Of a stretch of DNA of 64,000 nt, positions 55,386-64,000 are shown piece by piece. The first letter of the stretch is position 1; each line of letters begins with the position of its first letter. The stretch is taken from NCBI RefSeq assembly GCF_047663525.1, contig NC_092605.1, positions 248,001 to 312,000 on the forward strand, in the 5' to 3' direction. The notes beneath the pieces were generated by a model. The model made no database searches, was not told where the DNA came from, and saw nothing but the letters and a program-made list of their open reading frames with translations. This DNA is from Anas platyrhynchos (taxonomy: Eukaryota > Chordata > Aves > Anseriformes > Anatidae). The translations under genes and the position numbers were made by a program.

Positions 55386-58300
55386 TTCCCATCCAGGGTC
55401 TTAGCCACAGTCATTGATGAGGCAAGAAGCAGAGGAACCAGCGTTCTGCTTACCAACCTCCCCATTTAAAGAGTATCATCACAAACTATTCCTCAGGTTT
55501 TAAAAAGATCTCAATAACACAGCTTCATCAATACACTTAATTACAGTTGCAGAAGTTTAAATGAATTAAATGACTACTTTCATTTTTTTTTAAAGCTGAA
55601 GATCAGCCTGTTACTCACAAAGCCACATTTAGTCAAACTGTAGCTACAGTAACTCAAAGTTTTATTTCAGGCACTCAGCCTGAAGTTACTCAGATACCAC
55701 AGTGGTGAGTGTGGTTTATGGCAGCAGAGCATCCTGGTTGTAGAGTGGTATGTTAGGTCTACTGGATCTTGCATTCCATGACAAAAATATCTACACTAGA
55801 ACAGCATTCCCCTGTTTATCACAGAGGAGAAACATTTCTGCTTTCTTTTATTGCATGTTTTAGTAACTTGTTCTCTGAAGCATGGAAAAGGTTTCAGGCA
55901 GTACCATCTCAAATAATGTCTCAATACTTCCTCCTTCAGTGGTCATTTCCAGACACACAAATTCAAAAAAATCCTAGAATTGAGTACTGCAAAACATGTA
56001 CATTGTTACCATGCAGTTATTCTGTTCGCAGACAGAATGATGCTTTCAAATCAGGCAGAGACTGCTAAGGGGAACTTGCAGCTGCCAGAATGAAGCATTC
56101 TTTCCGTTACATGATCTGAAAAGATTAGAGTGCCACAGGTCTGCTGTTAGTTTGATCTTAAAAGATGAATAAGAAAATAAGCACTTCAAAGGAACACGCA
56201 CATGGAAGGAGAAACCCAAGCTACCAACATGAAATACTGCACAGTACACACACCCCAAACACATAAACTAGCACTTGGAAAATTCAGCCGGAAAGCCGGT
56301 GGATCAAAAGCTTCTCCAGCAAGACTGCAAAGCATCGCTGAAATAGAAATAAACACCACAGTCACGGTGAAAGGGGCAAACTGACTAAGTGGTTCTTGTT
56401 TATAACCTGAGAACAAAGCTTCTCAATGTGGACTGCAACTGCGAAAGAAGATGGATATTCTGCAGCCAATACAGGGGAAATCTGAACCAGCTTGAACAGA
56501 GGATCTTTAAAATTCATAAGGCAAAGATAAGACTTGAAAGCACTATTTTGAGAAGGCTACTTAGAAAGAAATCCAGGTATAAAGAGCGTTCATTGAGCCC
56601 TTGAGCTGAGATCAGAAAGACTTGGCCTCCAAAATTAATAGTAGAAGAAAGAACGTTTTTGGCAGAATTTCTACTCTAAAATAAGTCACACAAGGAAGGC
56701 TTCATCCTTACTGCAATGTCTAGCCTTAATCAAAGCCAGCATAAGAAACAAGTATGTACAGACATTATGAGTATGGTAATGAACAAGAACTAGCAAGACC
56801 TCCTAGTTGGAGGTAGTATTAATACCAAAATTTAGTTAGATGAGAAAATCCAGAATGAATAAGTAAAGGGCTAACACCTCACACAGGAAGGCGAATGCCA
56901 TCCTTTGGTCTGGATGAATTTCACTACTAATTGCAATTTTCTTTGTTAGTGAGTAGGGTAAATGCAAGACCTGCCACTGGAAATACCTCTGACAGACTGA
57001 CTCTGATGAAGTGGTTTTTTTTTTGTTTTGTTTTTTAATGAAACTGCATTCAGACTATTGCCAAAAGCACAGAAGGCTTCACACTGCCCAAGTCATAATC
57101 TGCTTCACTAAACAGAATGCCAGACGTTGCCCAAAACGGCATTAACAAATAGGATATGGAAACAGAACCAAAGGCAAAAAAAAAGGAACAAACAGCTCCT
57201 CTGGATTCCTGCCCACGGTACATGCCAGAGGAAACACTTGGTGCACTCTAAGATCTGATTAGAAAAATCTAAATATTTATGTGGAAGTGCGTGGATTCCT
57301 TTAGCTTCTCTAAAGACAGAAGATGGCTTCTTGCCCTCTTTACTGTTTTGACTTTTCCAGTGGCTGGTATTCTTATATTCTGCTAACTCTTTCCTAGTAT
57401 TAACTCTGCAATCAATTACTCTTTCTACTAAAGCCCCCAGATGAACACTACTCAAGTGCCTGTTTCTGGGAGGAGAAAGAAAGAGAAGAGCAACTCTGAA
57501 AATTCAGCTTGGCTAGCCTAGGAAAGCACAAACACGCAACCAGAGCTATAAGTAACTCGAGGCCAAGTGCTACAACAGGGAAGCCTGTAGTTGATCAGTT
57601 CTGGAGAGCAGAACTTATAAAACACTTCAAGGGGCATAAGGATAAGGAAGCTGGTGAAAACAGCAGTAACAACAACAAAAATCAAAGTAATGCCTTGAAG
57701 TCTTCTTCATGGATTCCAAAAACACACTGCTGCCAATCTGCACGCTCACTAAACTGTAAATACACATTTCAGGAGAACTCACTTCAGACAGTTCTTTCAG
57801 CCCAAGTATCTTAGCAAACAAGCTGACAATATTTGTCTTTTTTCCTGGTTCTGCTTACTGCATAATGGCTCTCCTTTCATTGTGAGCAATCAGATTAAGG
57901 AACGCAGTTCTAATCTTATCAGCTGAACATAGTGAGAGGGCTGAGAAAGCAGAAATATTGATAATATGGTACTTCAACAAGTTGCAGTCATTTATAAATA
58001 TCTGAACACTCAAATATGCTCACATTACTACCTCAGACACCATGTATGCTTTCTTGTAGACAGCATCACAGCAGGCTGAAAACTGGAGGATAACCTACTA
58101 CTAGCATAAGGCCTAAGGTACAATTCTGAATCATGCCTGACATTGGACAAGCAATCCCAAACAACCAATTCCCAGTCATATCACAGAAGAACTTGCAACG
58201 GTCTGTTCCTAAAATATCCATGCTGGCAGCAGTTAATGTCCAGAACATTGTGTTGGGTCTTAAGCAGTCTCTGCCTCTGATAGTCTCAACAATGACCGTA

Positions 58301-61300
58301 AGTTTCTAGAAAATCCTTTTAAAGTTCACCGAGAGAATTTCCATATCCTTGGATGATGACATTTGAGTTCCCTGTGCACCAAAGCATCTCTCAAAGAGGA
58401 GAAAACAGAAGGCAGTTAAGCAGCCCACAGCTAAACTCAAGGGAAGAAATAAAGGAATTCTTATGTGTCTCAGCCCTACCTAAGAGGTAATATTAATAGT
58501 TCACTGGTGTTTAGACATGATAGCATCACTTTTTCAGAAGACAGGAGGCAACCTAGAAAACCGAGAATGGACTGTGAAGCGCCATAAGCCAATCTATTCC
58601 TCTACTCTTTGGTTTTCTAATTTTCTGTTTCTAAACAGTTTGAGCACCATGTTTGGGGAACAACAATCTAAAAAGTTTCTGAGAGCTAAAGGAGAACAAA
58701 GCACTTCAAGAGATGAAAAATCATTTATGAGAGAGTAATTAGACAAAAATCTCATTTTGGAAAGTAAAGACAAGGTTGAAAGTTTTAAAGTTAAATGCTT
58801 TTAAAAAAGTACAGAATTGCTAGATACAGCATGGCAGTACACAGGTTTTGGAAGATCTGTTCTGAACAGAAACAGATTTCTAGTCATCTAAGAAATATCT
58901 TATGAAAATGAAGTGTCAGGTTATGTGTGTACATGTTTGCAAAAGAACTGCATAAGCTGCAAAACATTCCAGGAGGCTACTGCTAACACCACTGTCAAGC
59001 ACGTGGAGTAAAAGTCATGAATTTTAGAGGTTACATGACACAAACTGACAAACATAAAGAGCTCTAATACCAATAAAGACAACCTCCCTTCTCAACCTTT
59101 CACACAGCCATAAAAAGGAGATACCAAAACAGCTTGCAAAATTAGCTACCCATGCTCCCTTTCCCTAAGATGTGTGGAAGAACCCCACATCATTAATGTA
59201 CGCATTCTAGTGTATTAACACAGTGTTATTCCAGAACAAGCTCTCATAGTACAGAGATAAGCACTGCATGGTCACCTTAGCATTAAAGCTCCTCTTCTCC
59301 AAGCCCAATCCCACCTAGCGCAGGACCAGGCACTGTAGTCTGCCCTCAACCTTACAACAATTGTGAAATTGATACTGACCCACACAAACTTCTTCCCAGA
59401 CTGAGAATTTCACAGTTTGAAAGACACCAGAGACACATTAGCAGTGAGCAGGTCCTGTCCTCAGTGCTGCCCCACCTGGCCCAACACCAGAAGTAATTCA
59501 CCTCTTGCTCCTGGCCTGTGACAGTGTCATTTTTACTAAGAGCACTGACACTCAGCCAAAGCAGCCCAATTAGTAACAGCTGCCTATAAAAAAGGGCATC
59601 CAACAATGACACAGTTGCCAGGGACATGAAAGCCAGAACTTCTGCACCCATTTCTTTGGGGAGAAGAAAGCCTCCTTCAGATACCCTGCTGAGCACTTGG
59701 ACCTCCAGCAGAAGACATTACAGCATAATGCCTTCCCTTTCTCAAGACAAAAATTAGATGTAAGAAGATTTGCACTAGTAACAGATAGCAAAGCTTCACC
59801 CAGGTAAGACAACCTGAACTGGGACAAGGCACCATCCAAATTAACTGGAGCACTTTGGCCTCTGACAAGCAGGACAGGTAATCAGAATGGTATGACAAGT
59901 TCTCTGCAGAAACTTTTTTTTTCCTGGTTTGATGCTTTATCCAAATAAAATGTCTGTAAACACACAAAATCCTTCCTGCCATAACCAGATCAGGACTAGA
60001 AAGGGACTCTTTAGAGCCCTGTGTGAGGGACACAGGCAACATAGCCACCAGCATTAAATACACTCTTTTCAACCTACAAATTCATTTTATAAAATGGACA
60101 TTTTACACTCAGGAGCATTAAACAACTTCAAGAATTTAATGCACAAGCTATCATGCCCTCCACAACTCACATTCCTGGCACTGCAGAAGCTGTTGCCTCA
60201 AAAAATTAAAACTCCAAACTGACAGTGGAGCCAAACTCCATCTAGGCACGCATTTCATTCTGCTCCCTCTTTTCACCCCATTTTATCCTTCCAAGTCACG
60301 TCAGCCCTTGCAGTCTTCTCCCTTCTCACACCTCACCCTGAGCATACATGAATTTCTTTGCTCTTCAAACAAGTCAGTTCCCTTGCCGTTTCTTGCCAAT
60401 CCAGTGACACGTGGCTTTCCTTATTGCTAAACCTCTACTCTACTCACCTCATTAGACTAGTGTTGCTAGACTCAAGCATTTGGGTCAAATCATGCACTCA
60501 TTTTTAATTCCCTAGGGTTCTTGTAATCAAGACTAAAGCAAATAAACTTCATTACAAAAAGCACTCAGGCCTGCTCCTTTCATCATCAACTCAATTTACC
60601 TGTAAAGAACCACATTGACTTTCCTAATTCCAGGGATAAACTGTTGAAAACAATAGCATTTTGAAATGTTAACCTGAATGCTCATGTTGAAAAAAAAAAC
60701 ATCTAGAAAGTTATATACCTATAGAGATACAAATTTCCAACTATCTGAGTTTCCTGCACCAGATGGGCTACAGGGACAACCTACATTATAAAGTGTGCAG
60801 AGTTTATATATTCAGCTGCAGAAGGAGAAAAATTACAAAACTTGAAAGTGCGTTCTTTAAACTGACCATAACCTTTAGCGAGGTCTCTGGCAGAAAAGAG
60901 TTTACTCAGGTCCACTGACATTACTGCATCAGCAAGCTCTTAGAGCGCGTGACGTATCTGAACCAAACCACAAGTAACTACTGAAAAGGTTACTTTCTTC
61001 AGACCTTCAACTATCACCCTTGGCAAGATATTAACACACACTTGGATTTGTACATGTTATGAGATTCTAATCCACTTGAGCCAAAAGACCTGAACCTGAA
61101 AATGGCTGTTATTTAAACTGTTTATATTTATAAAAAAAATCATCAAGACTGAAATAGATGGCAGCCCAGGTGCCAGAAGTGAGAATAGTGGGGCAGGAGT
61201 CTCTTCAGCTGACTTAGCTGTAACCAGCAAATGTGTGTCCACTGCTTAAGTTACTTAAGTAAAAGTTCCTTTAAAAGCACAAACATCCACATTATGGTTT

Positions 61301-61493
61301 TGAGCAGAAGTTTGTCTAGAAAGACTAAACTAAACATTATTATGCAAACAACAGCTTCTACAGAACACCTAGCTGTAAGAAGTTAGTAGTGCCCATACTG
61401 TTTCACATACGCATTTTCTATTGCCTGTATGTGTCACATCATCATTTGCATGAAGTAGAAGAAAACAGCACTGAAGAAGAACTGAGACATTAT

Positions 61494-61845
61494 AGCAACC
61501 TTCCAGTACCTCTAAAAGGGGCCTACAGGAAAGCTGGACAGGGACATTTTATCAGGGAATGTAGTGACAGAACACGGGGTGATGGCTTTAAACCAAAAGA
61601 AAGCAGAGGTTTAAGTTTAGATGTTAGGAAGAAATTCTTCACTATGAGAGCGGTGGGGCACTGGAACAGGTTGCCCAGAGAAGCTGTGGATGCGCCATCC
61701 CTGGAGGCTTTCGAGGCCAGGCTGGGCAAGGCTTTGGCCAACCTGATCTAGTGAGAGATGTGCCCTGCTCACGGCTGGGGGTTGGAACCAGGTCGTCTTT
61801 AAGGTCTTCGGGTTTCCAACGTGAACCATTCTCTGTTTCTGTGAC
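61494..61845 (+). repeat. CR1 LINE 3' part with ORF2 remnant
   Basis: Plus-oriented CR1 from AAGGGGCCTACAGGAAAGCT to a degenerate ATTCT-type tail. One frame still encodes the end of the reverse-transcriptase polyprotein ([20 protein letters not shown]), followed by the usual 3' UTR. It is 5'-truncated, as nearly all CR1 copies are. Confidence 0.95.
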
Positions 61846-64000
61846 AGTTTATATATTTGAATTCAAATATTCCATTTTGATTTTGGAACACAGGTTGTTT
61901 TGGTTTTGACTACTATTCAGTAATGAGCTGCTGATTTTGTCACCTTACGACTTTGTTCCAGAGCAGTAACAGTCAACTCATCTCAGCTCACTGAGATGCA
62001 TATGAAGTCCAAGATATTTTTCCCCATACATGTATTCCTACATTTGTATATACTGAGACAACTGACTAAGAAAATTATCAAAGTCATGCAACTTAGATAA
62101 TGTGATGATGATCTTTTCATAAGGTCATGGTCTAGTCCCTAAAATCTCATGCTTAAGATACTTTTATGTGCATTCTACGTTTTCAAAGAAGTGATTCTGT
62201 GTATTCAGATTATGCTTTCAAACATCTTTTCTTTAATTATGCCCAAATTCTCAACACAATCTCATTCTAATTATACTTTAGAGTGCACTGTAATTGTATG
62301 TTGCATGAAAAAAAACAATTCTCAACTTTGAATTTGCCACCCTTTATTTTAATTGGATGGTCTGCTTTTATGTTGACACAGAAGAAGTTGGAAATGAGAA
62401 AGATGATTCCTTAAAACAGTCAGTTAGTAGGAGAACTTTCAGCTTTAGAATGTTGTATCTTGAACAATCAGTTTTGTACTAATGCCAAGGTTTTGCACCT
62501 TTGCATGCAATATTGCAAGTACTTAAACCTCAAGAAAGCCATCATAAATTAAAGGTGCTTGACATTAAAAACGATCAGGATCTTTATCAAGCTGTCAATT
62601 CTAAACAGATCTAAAAGAGACTAGGCTCTAAAGCAAAAAGTCTTTACAGTGCAGTAACACAGTACATTTTTATATATTTCAAGAAGCTGTCTTAAGGAAT
62701 GAATTCCACAACTACCATCACAACTGGGAAACTGGGAAGTTGCCACACATGTAACAAGCACAAGTAACGGTACCAGGTGCCAAATGAAGACTTTAACATA
62801 GCCAATTAAAATTCCTGCCACAACATTTCTGATTCAAAAACAGGGAAAAGTAATTATTTCTTTGGTGTTTCACTGAAGAAGTTATGTTTTGGAAGAGGTC
62901 CAGAGAAACAACAGATGTATGCTGAAAAAGAAAATAAAAGAACACTCTTGGGGGAGGGGGATTTGTGGAATAAAGGGAAACAGAGGATTTTGAAGTTTAT
63001 TTAGAATATGAACCAAAGGTAACAAAAGAGACCAGAGACATCATCAGAGGATAGATGGGATAGAAAGCAGATATGGGCCAGCAAAGAAGGTGCTGCATTC
63101 AACGTGAAATGCAGAAAAGCTTCTCCTATGGGGAATGAGCACAGCATACAAAGGACTTAGAAGCTAACTAAAGAAAAGGAAGAGAATGGTCACAGGTGAT
63201 TTTAAGGTGATACAGATAGGCACATGAGCAGACAGGATACTTTCCAACAGTGACTGAAAACAACAGAAGAAAGCAGCTTCCAGAAGTGAAGTACCTAGAT
63301 CTCAAAGAAGCAACAAAATATCCAAGAGAAAATGAACTGTGAACCAAAAATGGGGAAAAGGTAAATTACAGAGGTAGAATGTGAGTCTTCAGCATCTAGG
63401 AGGTACAAAAGAAAAGGCAAACTAAATTCATTGGATTCTAGATGAAAATGTGGCATATGGAAAAAATATCACTTCTTGCAGAGAAACTCAAATGAAGCAT
63501 TGTATTTTGAAGGAACACATGGTAAGTCAGATGCTAAGACAAGAAACCTTGGGAGGCATCTCAGCCAAATCTTAGGAAAGGACAAAAACACCCATTTTAT
63601 GCAGGAGACATCTGCTGGTGAGAGCTACAGAGAGACTTCAGAATGTTGAAAAAATCTTTCCAATAAGCATCTTAAAAATGCTTTTAAAGGAACTCCAGGT
63701 GAGGGATGTGTTCACACAACAGCTTAGGACACAGAGGGGAGCAGGAGGGCAGAGAGTAGTGTGCATGTGCCATTTCAGACCAGTTTGTACTAGTCACAGC
63801 TCTGAGGCTGTTTCCCTTGCCTCAGAACAGCTAGCAAGTGCAGATTTTTTTTTTTTTTTTTATTACCATCTGCTCTTCCTCTGAATGTTTTCCAAATGTA
63901 TTATTAGCAATGCAACCATAACCAGTTTCCTTTTCCTGGGGTTTCTCAGAAATCTGAAGACAAAATTTGTCTTTTGCATTTCCCATCATGGTTACCATGT

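Larger units (their letters stand above)
49327..64000 (-). other. ASPSCR1: Long ASPSCR1 intron, no exon recognised
   Basis: The exon at 49275-49326 begins in phase 0 where the preceding UBX exon (FITPPK...TLFQ in human) should join. I searched this stretch on the minus strand for that exon and other ASPSCR1 segments and found none. The interval therefore looks like one intron of at least 14.7 kb. It holds CR1 copies, microsatellites and unsupported ORFs. Confidence 0.55.

Noticed and set aside
57108-57455. 115-codon minus-strand ORF
   Set aside because: Hydrophobic C-terminal half arises from an AT-rich stretch. No homology or exon borders recognised.
59352-60072. Cluster of 89-131-codon ORFs in different minus-strand frames
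   Set aside because: Overlapping frames, no start context, no splice pattern, no recognisable domain. Consistent with chance.
61389-61751. 120-codon plus-strand ORF
   Set aside because: It is the decayed ORF2 C-terminus of a 5'-truncated CR1 LINE, not a host gene.

Overview
The window is vertebrate nuclear DNA, almost certainly from a bird. Genes are split into many short exons with GT/AG borders, CpG islands mark gene starts, and the interspersed repeats I recognise are nearly all CR1 LINE fragments, the dominant avian retroposon. No bacterial, phage, CRISPR or operon-like feature is present. The species cannot be fixed from the sequence. The RFNG open reading frame (390 codons) is longer than the chicken protein as I remember it (about 372 aa), so this may not be chicken.

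Layout: seven housekeeping or signalling genes form a tight block. GPS1/CSN1 is on the minus strand, with its C-terminal end cut off at position 1 and its start codon at 8939. RFNG (plus) is at 9447-14994, DCXR (plus) at 18681-22092 and RAC3 (minus) at 23262-27653. LRRC45 (minus) is at 29676-40979, CENPX (plus) at 41096-41892, and the 3' end of ASPSCR1 (minus) has its last recognised coding exons at 47754-49326. From memory, the order and relative orientations match human 17q25.3 (ASPSCR1-CENPX-LRRC45-RAC3-DCXR-RFNG-GPS1), read in reverse. I assembled every complete gene exon by exon, and each splice chain closes in frame from start to stop.

Regulatory architecture: GPS1 and RFNG start head to head from one CpG island, 507 bp apart, with ETS-type motifs between them. 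LRRC45 and CENPX do the same with only 116 bp between start codons. DCXR and RAC3 are tail to tail, and their likely poly(A) signals lie within about 40 bp of each other, so their transcripts probably meet or overlap. Positions 49327-64000 appear to be one long ASPSCR1 intron; I found no upstream ASPSCR1 exon there.

The gene products act in separate processes: COP9 signalosome (GPS1), Notch glycosylation (RFNG), carbonyl/xylulose reduction (DCXR), Rho-family signalling (RAC3), centrosome cohesion (LRRC45), centromere/Fanconi DNA repair (CENPX) and GLUT4 tethering/p97 (ASPSCR1). The block looks like conserved synteny, not a functional operon-like system. I found no convincing new biological system. 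The points most worth a second look are a possible long C-terminal isoform of ASPSCR1, CR1 insertions abutting LRRC45 splice sites, an unclassified dispersed repeat present twice, tiny introns made of G-rich minisatellite, and complementary C19/G25 tracts in GPS1 intron 1.
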